Assembly: GCF_014836775.1 (NCBI RefSeq)
Contig: NZ_JACSQD010000001.1
Span: 803,681-867,680 of the forward strand
Direction: 5' to 3'
DNA from: Arthrobacter gallicola
GTDB taxonomy: Bacteria > Actinomycetota > Actinomycetes > Actinomycetales > Micrococcaceae
DNA: 64,000 bases
Of the stretch, positions 16,851 through 25,850 are shown one piece after another. Both the position numbers and the translations under genes were made by a program. Below the pieces are notes generated by a model. It saw only the letters and a list, made by a program, of their open reading frames with translations. It was not told the DNA's origin and ran no database searches. How positions within the stretch are numbered: position 1 is the first letter of the stretch; the number at the start of each line of letters is the position of its first letter.

Positions 16851-18351
16851 GCTTCTTGCGGAACAGGACCTTCGTCTTCGGGTCAAGGAAGATCAGGTAG
16901 AGGGCGAAGGCCACGGCCGTGACCGCTGCGATTTGGCGGGCGGCGCTGAGGCTGAACTCGAAGTAGGGCCAGATGTCCAGCTGGTCGCTGATCGCGTAGA
17001 CCATAAAGAATGAGACGAACAGGTACAGCGTCTTGACCTGCCAGTCGCTGCGGATGCCGGTGACGGCGAACAGCGGGATCAGCCAGACCACGTACCAGGA
17101 CTGAATCATCGGCGCGAGCATCACAATCGCAGCAAACGCCAGGGCCAGACGGCGCACCAGGCGGCTGTAGTCGCCTACGAACATCAGCCAGAAAACGACG
17201 GCGAAGGATGCCAGGCGCCCGAGCAGGTGCACGACGTCGGCGAAGGACCAGCCGGGCAGTCCGAGAGCGTTGCCCAGCGTGGCCACCACAAGCCCCAGGA
17301 AACCTACCGGCGCATACCAGATCCACACGCTTCCGGGCGTGCTCAGGGCACCAACCCAGCCGAACCCGAGTCCGTTGACCACACCCAGGATTGCCAGCAG
17401 TCCCAGCGACAGCCCTGCCGTGAGGAACCAGTACAGGAATTTCCGGGGCCAGGAGGCACCCTTGCCAGCCCACATCAGGCCGACAAACGGCAGGAAAATG
17501 AGGGTGATCGGCTTGATTCCAATGGAGAGGGTCACCAGCAGAATGCCGCGGATAGCGCGTTTGGTCGCTGCGTAGTAGAGCCCCGCCAGGGCCAGGCCGA
17601 TCATCAGCGCATCATTGTGGATACTGGCGATGAAGTTGGTCAGGAACAGCGGGTTAGCTGCCGTCAGCCAGAGCGCACGGTTGGGGTTGATGCCGTGGAG
17701 TTCGGCGAGCTTTGGCACGTAGTAGACGCACATCGCCACGCCGATCAGCGCGATCAGCCGGAACAGAAGGATGGAGAACTCGGTCTGCCCGCCGGTAATC
17801 CGGACCACGATTTCCTCGAGCCAGAGGAAAATCGGTCCGTACGGGGTGGGGCTCTGCGCCCACAGATCGTCCGCGCCCAGCTGCAGGTAGTTCGAAATCT
17901 GCGAATAGCCGTCTTTATACGGATTGAGCCCGCTGACCATCACCAGACCCTGGGCTATGTAGGCGAACACATCGCGGCTGAACAGCGGCAGCGCCAGGGC
18001 CATGGGGGCACCCCACGCCACGACCGCCTTCAGCACCAAGGGCCTGGACTCCGGTCCCCAGCTGCCGATCCGCTGGCCAAACCGCAGCCAGGACCGGACC
18101 AGGAGCATACCGCCGACGGCGAGCAGGAACACGGACAGGACGGCGCCCACTGGTTCGAAGCGCAGCCACATAATGAAGCTGACGCGGCGCAGCTCATAGG
18201 AAGAGAGGGACAGCCACCCGACACCGAGCGAACCGGCCAGCATCAGCATCGAGCCGATGAAGCCTTGGAGAATCGCGACGTTGGGATGGTCAGCTTTCGC
18301 GTTCTCCGGTTTGGGAGACGAAGGCTCGGTCGCAGGGACCTGGGCGGTCAT
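16813..18351 (-). CDS. mptB: Polyprenol-phosphomannose-dependent alpha-1,6-mannosyltransferase
   Basis: 512 residues with about 13 membrane segments. The sequence fits MptB, which adds alpha-1,6-mannose from polyprenyl-phosphomannose during synthesis of the lipomannan core on the outer face of the membrane. Key parts are the early loop PLFSRDVFAYIAQGLVMVSG with the catalytic-type Asp, GLNPY, SPTPYGPIFLWLEE, and SWYVVWLIPL in the C-terminal half. The ATG start is at 18351. About 250 nt without a gene lies upstream. Confidence 0.92.
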   Translation of the reverse strand: MTAQVPATEPSSPKPENAKADHPNVAILQGFIGSMLMLAGSLGVGWLSLSSYELRRVSFIMWLRFEPVGAVLSVFLLAVGGMLLVRSWLRFGQRIGSWGPESRPLVLKAVVAWGAPMALALPLFSRDVFAYIAQGLVMVSGLNPYKDGYSQISNYLQLGADDLWAQSPTPYGPIFLWLEEIVVRITGGQTEFSILLFRLIALIGVAMCVYYVPKLAELHGINPNRALWLTAANPLFLTNFIASIHNDALMIGLALAGLYYAATKRAIRGILLVTLSIGIKPITLIFLPFVGLMWAGKGASWPRKFLYWFLTAGLSLGLLAILGVVNGLGFGWVGALSTPGSVWIWYAPVGFLGLVVATLGNALGLPGWSFADVVHLLGRLASFAVVFWLMFVGDYSRLVRRLALAFAAIVMLAPMIQSWYVVWLIPLFAVTGIRSDWQVKTLYLFVSFFMVYAISDQLDIWPYFEFSLSAARQIAAVTAVAFALYLIFLDPKTKVLFRKKLTEPAPGELRIH

Positions 18352-18602
18352 CGTGGGTCATTCCAATCTCTGGTTTGGTGCAGCTTTCCCAACGTTCAGG
18401 CGCGCCGTTTCAGAGCACGCGCCGCCGAAGAACCGCTTTGGTGGAATGGACCGCCAGCGGGGCACGGCGGCTTCGTCAGTAGGCCAAATATTAGCATCGA
18501 GTCCCGGCCGCCCCCGGGATGCCGCCGCGCGCTGGCCGGCAGTGGGGCGCGGCTCACATACACTGGGGAAGTTGAGTCGGACGAGACAAGGCGGTAAAGG
18601 CT

Positions 18603-19184
18603 GTGGGGCGCCACCGGGCAGAACCTGTAGGAAAACGTCGGGACCACCGCACCGCGGAGCCGCGCAGCGGCCGTTCCGGACACCGCCGTAATCCGGAGCT
18701 GCTGGGCTGGGGCCTGTTCCTCACCGGCACCAGTGCAGCCTGCCTGTTCTGGGCCGAGGTGCCAGTTGCCCTGGTTGCCGGGGTAACGGGGCTGCTTCTC
18801 GCCGCTTTCCTCACTGCCTGGTATCTCTCTGCGGGCAGCACCACGGCGGAGGGACCGGGGCACCGTGCCGGCAGATCAACGCCCGCTCCTGCCGCCGCCG
18901 AAAAACCGCTGCAGCCCTCTCCTGTTCCCGGAACAGGCGGGAAAACCGCCGTTACAGTACCGCCCATCCCGCTGGCTCCGGAAGCTGTCCAGGAATTCCT
19001 GGGCGGAGGACGCGCCGCCTCCGCCGCAGCGCCCGGTGAAACCAGCCGCTGGACGCGCACGTTCGGACCTCCGGAGACCGGTTCCCTGCCGCTTCAGCCC
19101 TATGTGCCTGCCCGCCGCGCCGCTGTTCAAACCGCCGACCCGCAGCAGCAGGACCGCCGGCAGCGGAGCCATTCCAGCCATTAG
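18603..19184 (+). CDS. Hypothetical protein with two membrane segments
   Basis: 193 residues, family not recognised. An Arg-rich N-terminus is followed by two hydrophobic segments (LLGWGLFLTGTSAACLFWA and ALVAGVTGLLLAAFLTAWYL), then a long Pro/Ala/Gly-rich hydrophilic tail, so a small membrane hairpin protein with a cytosolic tail is likely. The GTG at 18603 has AAAGG 3 nt upstream. Codon use is like its neighbours. The tail is low complexity, so the true C-terminal limit rests only on the stop codon. Confidence 0.65.
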   Translation: MGRHRAEPVGKRRDHRTAEPRSGRSGHRRNPELLGWGLFLTGTSAACLFWAEVPVALVAGVTGLLLAAFLTAWYLSAGSTTAEGPGHRAGRSTPAPAAAEKPLQPSPVPGTGGKTAVTVPPIPLAPEAVQEFLGGGRAASAAAPGETSRWTRTFGPPETGSLPLQPYVPARRAAVQTADPQQQDRRQRSHSSH

Positions 19185-19210
19185 TGACCCGGACCGGCAC
19201 TGTGCCGGCC

Positions 19211-19262
19211 CATTGGACTGCGCCACTGGACTGCGCCACTGGACTGGCCCATTGGAGTGCGG
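19211..19262 (+). repeat. Four tandem 13-nt repeats upstream of orn
   Basis: Units start at 19211, 19224, 19237 and 19250, each a variant of CACTGGACTGCGC. The array ends 23 nt before the orn start codon, so it lies in the orn promoter or leader. Confidence 0.85.
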
Positions 19263-19285
19263 GCAGGGCGGGGTACATTTGACTC

Positions 19286-19894
19286 GTGCCAATAACTAAC
19301 GAACGCATTGTCTGGATCGACTGCGAGATGACCGGGCTGGACATCAGCGCCGATGCCCTTATCGAGGTTGCAGTCCTGGTGACCGATTCCGAACTGAATG
19401 TCCTCGGTGACGGCGTGGACGTCGTCATCAAGCCGGACGAGGCAGCACTGGAGCAGATGGGCGACTTTGTCCGCCAGATGCACACCACGTCCAAGCTCCT
19501 CGACGAACTGCCCCACGGGATGACTCTGGCGGAAGCAGAGGCGGAGGTCATCGAGTACATCACCAAGTGGGTCCCGGAGCCGAAGAAGGCCCAGCTCGCG
19601 GGCAACTCCGTGGGTACGGACCGGATGTTCCTGGCCCGGGACATGCCCGAGGTCATCGACTACCTGCATTACCGGATCATCGATGTATCCACCATCAAGG
19701 AACTGGCCCGCCGCTGGTATCCGCGTGCCTACTTCCAGGCCCCGGCGAAAAACGGCGGCCACCGGGCTCTGGGAGACATTGTGGATTCCATCAACGAGCT
19801 GCGCTATTACCGTGCAGCAGTCTTCGTGCCGGCCCCCGGTCCCGATTCGGCCACGGCCAAGAAGATCGCCGCAGAGGTTGCCGGAGGCGCCTGA
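19286..19894 (+). CDS. orn: Oligoribonuclease
   Basis: 202-residue DEDDh 3'-5' exonuclease that degrades 2-5-nt RNAs to mononucleotides and clears pGpG from c-di-GMP turnover. Asp12 and Glu14 are in WIDCEMTGLD. The second Asp is in NSVGTDRMFL. The His/Asp pair is in NGGHRALGDIVDS. The GTG start at 19286 gives the standard N-terminus. It appears monocistronic, with tRNA-His downstream. Confidence 0.96.
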   Translation: MPITNERIVWIDCEMTGLDISADALIEVAVLVTDSELNVLGDGVDVVIKPDEAALEQMGDFVRQMHTTSKLLDELPHGMTLAEAEAEVIEYITKWVPEPKKAQLAGNSVGTDRMFLARDMPEVIDYLHYRIIDVSTIKELARRWYPRAYFQAPAKNGGHRALGDIVDSINELRYYRAAVFVPAPGPDSATAKKIAAEVAGGA

Positions 19895-20043
19895 AAAGGT
19901 TAGCTGCATCACATTTGCCGCTCTGAGGGGCACTTGTGTCAAGTGCACCCAAAAAACCGTGTAAGCTTGTATCCGCTGCCTCAGATAAATGAGTTCGCAA
20001 AGTCCACTCGCCTGGAGTTTGGGAATGATATCTGAGTGCACAT

Positions 20044-20117
20044 GGTGGGTATAGCTCAGTTGGCAGAGCGCCTGGTTGTGGTCCAGGAGGTCGCGGGTTC
20101 AACCCCCGTTACTCACC
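20044..20117 (+). tRNA. tRNA-His(GTG)
   Basis: Cloverleaf with acceptor GTGGGTA/TACTCAC, the extra G-1 at 20044 opposite C at 20117 that marks histidine tRNAs, D-arm AGCTCAGTTGGCAGAGC, anticodon GTG in TTGTGGT and a T-arm with GGGTTCAACCC. CCA is not encoded. Confidence 0.96.
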
Positions 20118-20142
20118 CAGATGAGGCTGGCTTCCAGCTTCG

Positions 20143-20179
20143 AAAGGCCGCCTCGGATATTGTCCGGGGCGGCCTTTTT
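20143..20179 (+). terminator. Terminator of tRNA-His
   Basis: Stem AAAGGCCGCC with GGCGGCCTTT, a 15-nt loop that can partly pair, and five T residues. It is a good rho-independent signal 25 nt past the tRNA. Confidence 0.9.
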
Positions 20180-20266
20180 ACGTACCACCAGGACTGCCCG
20201 CGCCGGGCAGTCCCCCGGCATCGGAGGTATCAGCTCCGGACGGGATGATCTTCAGGAGGCACCGTC

Positions 20267-21424
20267 TTGGAACGCAGGCTTTTCGACGAGGACCACGAGC
20301 TGTTCCGTGACCTGGCCCGGGAGTTCAACGTCCGTGAAATCGCTCCGGACTACGCGGTCTGGGACGCCGACCACATGATGCCCCGGCGGCTGTGGAAAGC
20401 GGCCGGGGAGCAGGGCCTGCTGGGCCTCGCCGTGCCGGAAGAGTTCGGCGGCGCGGGAATGCCCGATTACCGCTACCGGGTGGTCCTGGACGAGGAATTC
20501 GCCCGGGCGAACCATCTGGCCGTCGCACTGGCCTTCCACCTCCATGACGACCTCGTGCTGCCGCATCTGCTGGCCTACGGCTCCGAGGACCTCAAGCAGC
20601 GCTGGCTGCCGCAGATGGTCAGCGGAGACAAGGTCACCTCCGTGGCGTGGACGGAACCGGGCGCAGGCAGTGACCTGCGCGGCATCCGCACCAAGGCGGT
20701 CCGGACCAGCGACGGCGACTGGCTGCTCACGGGCCAGAAGACTTTCATCGGCAACGGCATCAGCGGCGACGCTGCCCTGGTGCTCGCACGCACCGATGGC
20801 AGCACCGGACGCGGTGGACGCGGGTCCTTCAGCATGTTCATGGTCGAAAAGACCGAGGGGTACAGCACTGGCCGCCAGCTGGACAAAATGGGCGTCAAGG
20901 CTTCGGACACTGCGGAACTCTACTTCGACAGCGTCCGCGTCCCTGCGGAAAACCTCGTGGGCGAGGAAGGCAAGGGACTGGAATACGCCGCCGGCCAGCT
21001 GCCCCAGGGCCGCCTGGCCATCGCCGTCGCCTCTTCCGCCGTAGCCCGCACGGTGTATGAAGCAACCGTGAAGTATGTCGGTGAGCGCAGCGCTTTCGGG
21101 CAGCGGATCGCTGACTTCCAGAACAGCCGGTTTACGCTTGCCGACATCCTGACCGAGGTCGAAGTGACCGAAGCCTATGTGGACTCCGCCGTCCGGGCTT
21201 TTAATGAGGGCACCCTGGACGCCGTCTCCGCGGCCAAGGTGAAGCTTTGGGCCAGTGAACGGGCCAAGTCCATCACCGACCGCTGCCTGCAGCTGCACGG
21301 CGGTTACGGTTACATCATGGAGTATCCGGTGGCCCAGGCTTTCCTCGCCGCGCGCCTGCTGACCATTTTCGGCGGCACATCCGAGATCATGCGTGAAGTC
21401 ATCGGCCGTAGCGTTGCCGTCTGA
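20267..21424 (+). CDS. Acyl-CoA dehydrogenase
   Basis: 385-residue FAD enzyme catalysing alpha,beta-desaturation of acyl-CoA, passing electrons to ETF. Visible family segments are AWTEPGAGSD (FAD/substrate), LGERSAFGQ-like VGERSAFGQRI, QLHGGYGYIMEYPV and GGTSEIMREVIGRS. The position of the MCAD catalytic Glu is Gly here (IFGGTSEIM), so Glu265 in VYEATVKYV, the LCAD/IVD-type position, is the probable base. The TTG start at 20267 is well supported by AGGAGG 7 nt upstream. Substrate chain length cannot be told. It is followed closely by def. Confidence 0.92.
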   Translation: MERRLFDEDHELFRDLAREFNVREIAPDYAVWDADHMMPRRLWKAAGEQGLLGLAVPEEFGGAGMPDYRYRVVLDEEFARANHLAVALAFHLHDDLVLPHLLAYGSEDLKQRWLPQMVSGDKVTSVAWTEPGAGSDLRGIRTKAVRTSDGDWLLTGQKTFIGNGISGDAALVLARTDGSTGRGGRGSFSMFMVEKTEGYSTGRQLDKMGVKASDTAELYFDSVRVPAENLVGEEGKGLEYAAGQLPQGRLAIAVASSAVARTVYEATVKYVGERSAFGQRIADFQNSRFTLADILTEVEVTEAYVDSAVRAFNEGTLDAVSAAKVKLWASERAKSITDRCLQLHGGYGYIMEYPVAQAFLAARLLTIFGGTSEIMREVIGRSVAV

Positions 21425-21458
21425 CCACCGCCCCAGAGCAGAAAGAGCTTACGAACCA

Positions 21459-22031
21459 ATGACCGTCCGTCCGATCGTTATCCACGGGGAGCCGGTACTG
21501 CACCGCCGGGCTGCCGAAGTCCAGGACTTCACTGAGGAACTGCGCACCCTGGTGGCAGACATGTACGAAACCATGGATGTTGCCAACGGTGTTGGCCTCG
21601 CCGCTCCGCAGGTGGGCGTAGGGCTGCGCCTGTTCACCTTCAATTTCCCGAACGACGACGACGCCCCGGACCGCGGGGTCATCATCAATCCGGTGCTGGT
21701 CACCTCCAAGGTCCCGGGCTCGGCCCCGGACCCGGATGAGGAAGTCGAAGGCTGCCTTTCCGTCCCGGGCGAGAATTTTCCGCTGCGGCGGGCCGAGTGG
21801 GCGCGGATCTCGGGGGTGGACGAGAACGGGGACCCAGTGCAGTTCGAGGCCACCGACTGGTTTGCCCGGGTCCTGCAGCACGAATACGACCATCTGGACG
21901 GAAAGCTCTACGTGGACCGCCTCAATGACCGCTGGGGACGCAAGGCACGCAAGGTCCTCAAAGCCAACGGGTGGGGTGTTCCGGGCCTGAGCTGGATGCC
22001 GGGAGTCGATCTGGATCCGTTCGGCCACTGA
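21459..22031 (+). CDS. def: Peptide deformylase
   Basis: 190-residue iron/zinc enzyme that removes the formyl group from nascent protein N-termini. All three PDF motifs are intact: GVGLAAPQVG, EGCLSVPG with the metal Cys, and QHEYDHLDG with two metal His and the catalytic Glu. The ATG at 21459 gives the usual N-terminus TVRPIVIHGEPVL. An earlier in-frame start would overlap the acyl-CoA dehydrogenase by 30 nt and add an unlikely tail. A gap of 34 nt from the upstream gene suggests co-transcription. Confidence 0.95.
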   Translation: MTVRPIVIHGEPVLHRRAAEVQDFTEELRTLVADMYETMDVANGVGLAAPQVGVGLRLFTFNFPNDDDAPDRGVIINPVLVTSKVPGSAPDPDEEVEGCLSVPGENFPLRRAEWARISGVDENGDPVQFEATDWFARVLQHEYDHLDGKLYVDRLNDRWGRKARKVLKANGWGVPGLSWMPGVDLDPFGH

Positions 22032-22089
22032 TCTGGTCTTAGCCGCTGGGGCCGGGGCGTTGAACCGCCTGCCCGCTGAGGCAAATGAC

Positions 22090-22132
22090 AAACAGCAGTG
22101 CCCGCCCCTCTACCGGGCGGGCACTGCTGTTT
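22090..22132. terminator. Bidirectional terminator between def and gap
   Basis: Perfect 18-bp stem (AAACAGCAGTGCCCGCCC and complement) with loop CTCTACC, bounded by AAA and TTT. It serves two convergent genes. Confidence 0.95.
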
Positions 22133-22149
22133 AAAGCGGACTCCGCGGA

Positions 22150-23616
22150 TTAGACCGTAGCGACCAGTTCTTCGGCGCGGGGGAAGGCAGGCGGGTTTAC
22201 GTGCGCCATTTCCTCCAGCACACGGATGACCTGGCAGCTGTAGCCGTACTCGTTGTCGTACCAGACGTAAAGGATGGCGTTTTTGCCGTTGGAGATGGTG
22301 GCCAGCCCGTCAACGATGCCGGCGCGCTTGGAGCCGACGAAGTCACTGGACACGACCTCCGGGGAATCGATGTAGTCGATCTGCTTGTGCAGTTCCGAAT
22401 TCAGCGACGTTTCACGCAGGAAGGTGTTGAGCTCTTCCTTGGTGGTTCCGTTTTCCATGTTCACGTTCAGGATCGCCATGGAAACGTTCGGGGTGGGAAC
22501 GCGGATCGCGTTGCCGCTGAGCTTGCCGGCCAGTTCCGGCAGCGCCTTGGCGACAGCCTTGGCTGCACCGGTTTCGGTGATCACCATGTTCAGCGCGGCG
22601 GACCGTCCGCGCCGGTCGCCCTTGTGGAAGTTATCGATCAGGTTCTGGTCGTTGGTGAACGAGTGCACCGTCTCCACGTGGCCGCTGACGATCCCGTATT
22701 TATCGTTGAGCACCTTCAGTACCGGAGTAATGGCGTTGGTGGTGCAGGATGCGGCGGAAAGAATCGTGTCTTCGTCAGTGATCTGCTGGTGGTTAATGCC
22801 ATGGACAATGTTCTTCAGGTCGCCCTTGCCCGGTGCGGTCAGGAGCACCCGGGCGGCGCCCTTGGCAGCGAGGTGCTGGGCCAGGCCCTCTTCATCGCGC
22901 CAGCGGCCGGTGTTGTCAACAACGATCGCGTTGTTGATGCCGTAGGCGGTGTAGTCCACGGTGGCGGGATCATTCGAGTAGATGACCTGGATCAAGGTGC
23001 CGTTGGCGAGGATGGTGTTATTTTCCTCGTCTACCGTGATTGTGCCGGGGAAGGCACCATGCACGGAGTCACGCCGCAGCAGGCTGGCCCGCTTGACCAA
23101 GTCGTTCTCGGCGCCCTTGCGGACCACAATAGCCCGGAGCCGCAGTCCCTGTCCCCCGCCTTCGTGGTCGATCAGAATACGTGCCAGGAGCCGGCCGATG
23201 CGCCCAAAGCCGTACAGGACGACGTCAGTGCTGGTCCGCTCATCGGCGCCGCGCTTGCCGGCAACATCGGCCAGCTCGGTGCGCAGGAAGTCCAGAAGGG
23301 AGCTGCCGTTTCCTTCGCTTTGGTATTTGGCGTTCATGCGTGCCAGATCCACGGAGGCCGCACCCAGTTCGAGTTCGGTCAGTGCCTGCAGGATCGGCAG
23401 CGTTTCGGCAATAGGAAGCTCCGCATCATCGATCTGCCGGGCGAAACGGTGCGCCTTGAGAATGTCGATTACGGAGCGGTTGACCAGCGGACGGCCGTGA
23501 ACCGAGGTAACAACACTGTTCTCCCGGTAGAGCCGGCCAATGAGAGGGATCATGGCCTCTGCCATCGCTTCCCTGTCCATCCACGCATCCAGGCAGGTAT
23601 CGGACTTCTGGCTCAC
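22150..23616 (-). CDS. gap: Glyceraldehyde-3-phosphate dehydrogenase, long form (GapB-like)
   Basis: 488 residues, about 150 more than ordinary GAPDH. Residues 1-125 form an extra alpha-helical N-terminal domain. The Rossmann part starts at VVLYGFGRIGRLLARI, and the catalytic Cys lies in SAASCTTNAITPVL. The C-terminus is standard (WYDNEYGYSCQVIRVLE). This architecture matches Corynebacterium glutamicum GapB, an NADP-dependent gluconeogenic enzyme, so it may not be the glycolytic GapA. The GTG start at 23616 follows a GAAG. The upstream leader of about 250 nt contains a CCGGCAC/GTGCCGG hairpin at 23641-23660. Confidence 0.92.
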   Translation of the reverse strand: MSQKSDTCLDAWMDREAMAEAMIPLIGRLYRENSVVTSVHGRPLVNRSVIDILKAHRFARQIDDAELPIAETLPILQALTELELGAASVDLARMNAKYQSEGNGSSLLDFLRTELADVAGKRGADERTSTDVVLYGFGRIGRLLARILIDHEGGGQGLRLRAIVVRKGAENDLVKRASLLRRDSVHGAFPGTITVDEENNTILANGTLIQVIYSNDPATVDYTAYGINNAIVVDNTGRWRDEEGLAQHLAAKGAARVLLTAPGKGDLKNIVHGINHQQITDEDTILSAASCTTNAITPVLKVLNDKYGIVSGHVETVHSFTNDQNLIDNFHKGDRRGRSAALNMVITETGAAKAVAKALPELAGKLSGNAIRVPTPNVSMAILNVNMENGTTKEELNTFLRETSLNSELHKQIDYIDSPEVVSSDFVGSKRAGIVDGLATISNGKNAILYVWYDNEYGYSCQVIRVLEEMAHVNPPAFPRAEELVATV

Positions 23617-23873
23617 AGATCTTCACATCCTTTATCTCAGCCGGCACTGCTTTGTGCCGGTTGGTAAGGCCGGCAGCGCACGCGCCGCCGGCAGCCCGTT
23701 TCAGGGCCAGGTCTACGTAGTTCACCGCGGTAAAACAGGCGGCAGACAATTACTAAGTGTATTAGGCCACAGCCGGGCTTCCTGAACGCGGCGGGAGATG
23801 TTTATCACAAGGACACCGGTGACAGGCGAGGGCGCATCTGTCCCCCGGGCAGGGAGAAACCGGAGTGGGCCCG

Positions 23874-25274
23874 CTATTTTTCCAGAAGCGCTTCCGCGTC
23901 TTTCGGCCTGCCCGCGGTTTCCTCCTGCGGCGGAGCTGCCGGCACATGAGCCGCGGTCCCGGGTCCACGGGTGTCTTCCGGCGTGTCTTCGGCCGGTCCC
24001 GGCTCGAGGCCCTCCAGATGACGCACACCTTTCAACGGACCGAAGGAAGCAATGACCGGAGCCAGGACGGCTATGACAATCCCGGTGGCAATACCGCCGC
24101 GCACACCAATGGTGCTGGCAAGCACACCGGCGGTCAGTGAGGCGATGGCAAGCATCCCCCAGCTGACCATCCGGGTGGCTGATCCCAGCCGTCCCATCAT
24201 GTCCGGAGGGCAGACACGCTGCCGGAAGCTCGTGGAGACCACAATATTCATGGAGATCGCCAGCCCGGTCAGGAAGAGCCCGAAAAATCCGGGCAGCATC
24301 CCCCAGCCGGGTGTCATCAGCAGCAGGGAGGCGTAGCCCGCTGCGGCCGGAAACATCGAGAAGCGCCAGACAACGCCGGAACCGAACCGTCCGCTGAGCC
24401 ACTTCACGGTTAGCCCGCCGATTGTGCCGCCGAGCGCGGTGGCAGCCATCAGGAAGCCCAGCCAGGTGCCGTTCTGACCCAGCGTGCGGACGACGAGGAG
24501 GACCAGCAAGGAGACGACAATGTTGCCACCGAGATTCCACAGGGCTGCCACCAGCAGCAGAACCCGCAGTGGCGTGGTGCTCAGCGTGTAGCGCAGCCCG
24601 GAGCCCATCTCCCGCCAGATGTGCCGTTTCCCCGGGGCCGCAGGCACCTGCTCCTCCACCTTGAGCCGAAGTATGGCTGCGAAGGATGCGGCAGAGGCGG
24701 CGACCTGCACCAGAAGTGAGTTCGACGCCCCGACGGCGGACGTGAGCCATCCGCCCAGCCCGCGTCCCAGGGCGTCAGCTGAGGCCCCGGACCCGGTCAT
24801 CAGACCGTTTCCTTCAATCAGCTCTTCCCGCTCCACCGCACGCGGGATCAGCGCCGCCTCAGCGAGCGTGAAGTACACAGCAGCCAGGCCGGTCAGAAAG
24901 GAAACCACGAACAGTTGGACCGTGGTCAGGACGCCAAGCCAGTAGGCAACCGGGAGGGTAGCAAGCAGCAGCACCCGAACCACCAGCGAGATGAGGATGA
25001 CAGGGCGGCGGCGGTGTCTGTCCACCACTACGCCCACGGGCAGACCGAACAGCAGCCAGGGCAGGAACACCATGCCGGAAAGCGCCGCAACAGCAAAATC
25101 ACTGGCCCCAAGTTCCACCGCAGCGATGATGGGAAGGGCAACCGCGGTGACAGATCCGCCGAGGATTCCTACCGTGGAGGAGAGCCACAAAGCCCGGAAG
25201 TTCGCATTGCGCAGCACCAGGTGTTTCTTCGGCGCCGGGTTCCTGACCATTGCCAAAGAATAGCCGAGGCTCAT
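23874..25274 (-). CDS. MFS transporter
   Basis: About 466 residues with 10-12 membrane segments in the pattern of MFS exporters related to enterobactin exporter and macrolide-efflux proteins (ANFRALWLSSTVGILGGS at the start, GLPVGVVVDRHRRRPVI as the loop 2-3 motif). The C-terminal 70 residues are a hydrophilic Pro/Glu/Ala tail. No substrate can be assigned. The start is uncertain: ATG at 25274 or ATG at 25250, neither with a good ribosome site. A still longer frame runs back into RNase P RNA and is rejected. Confidence 0.82.
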   Translation of the reverse strand: MSLGYSLAMVRNPAPKKHLVLRNANFRALWLSSTVGILGGSVTAVALPIIAAVELGASDFAVAALSGMVFLPWLLFGLPVGVVVDRHRRRPVILISLVVRVLLLATLPVAYWLGVLTTVQLFVVSFLTGLAAVYFTLAEAALIPRAVEREELIEGNGLMTGSGASADALGRGLGGWLTSAVGASNSLLVQVAASAASFAAILRLKVEEQVPAAPGKRHIWREMGSGLRYTLSTTPLRVLLLVAALWNLGGNIVVSLLVLLVVRTLGQNGTWLGFLMAATALGGTIGGLTVKWLSGRFGSGVVWRFSMFPAAAGYASLLLMTPGWGMLPGFFGLFLTGLAISMNIVVSTSFRQRVCPPDMMGRLGSATRMVSWGMLAIASLTAGVLASTIGVRGGIATGIVIAVLAPVIASFGPLKGVRHLEGLEPGPAEDTPEDTRGPGTAAHVPAAPPQEETAGRPKDAEALLEK

Positions 25275-25425
25275 GCGAATGCATGCCGCGGCTTGCCCGT
25301 GTGGAAAAGTCGCCCAAAATACCGCCAAAACCGGCAAGCTGGGTTGTGCCTGGGCCCGGCACGGTTCAATATTGTTCGCTCTGCGTCCGGAGGGGTACAG
25401 ATTGCCCAGTTTCACCGGCCGGTGG

Positions 25426-25809
25426 GGACGGGCTGGCCGATAAGCCGGGTTTTGTGCCTGCCGGCTGTCTCCAGCCAGGCAGGTGGCAATCATCCATCTG
25501 GGAGCACCGTTGCCGGTGCCCTCTAGCGGCCTACCCGGATACTCAGGCGGGCAGCCCTCAAACGCATCCTGTATGGCCTTGCTCCGGGTGGGGTTTACCT
25601 AGCTGTCCCGGTCACCCGGGACACTGGTGGTCTCTTACACCACCGTTTCACCCTTACCCGCGAATCAACGCGGGCGGTCTCTTCTCTGTGGCACTGGCCT
25701 GCGGGTTTCCCCGAGTGGGCGTTACCCACCACCCTGCCGTGCGGAGCCCGGACTTTCCTCGCCAGGAACGGCAGGGCCGTCCTGACGCGATTGCCTGGCC
25801 AACCCGTCC
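25426..25809 (-). ncRNA. rnpB: RNase P RNA, bacterial type A
   Basis: Transcribed on the minus strand, about 384 nt. The 5' GGACGGGTTGGCC pairs with the 3' GGCCAGCCCGTCC to form P1. The universal core GAGGAAAGTCCGGGC is at 25760-25746. Other conserved parts are the GGTAAGGGTGAAACGGTGG segment, the ACCGCCC pairing region and the 3' GGATGATTGCC element. It is the catalytic RNA that removes 5' leaders from pre-tRNAs. It sits between yaaA (divergent) and the MFS gene. The ends are set from P1 pairing and could move by a few bases. Confidence 0.95.
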
Positions 25810-25850
25810 TTCGGTCAATGGTACCCGGCAGCGGAACGTACGATTAATCA

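Noticed and set aside
17227..18597. Open frame antisense to mptB
   Set aside because: Very polar, Gln/His-rich product without a domain; it mirrors membrane-protein codons.
22201..23667. Long open frame antisense to gap
   Set aside because: No recognisable domain; it mirrors the GAPDH coding frame.
25275..25493. N-terminal extension of the MFS transporter
   Set aside because: It would run into RNase P RNA and adds no membrane segment.
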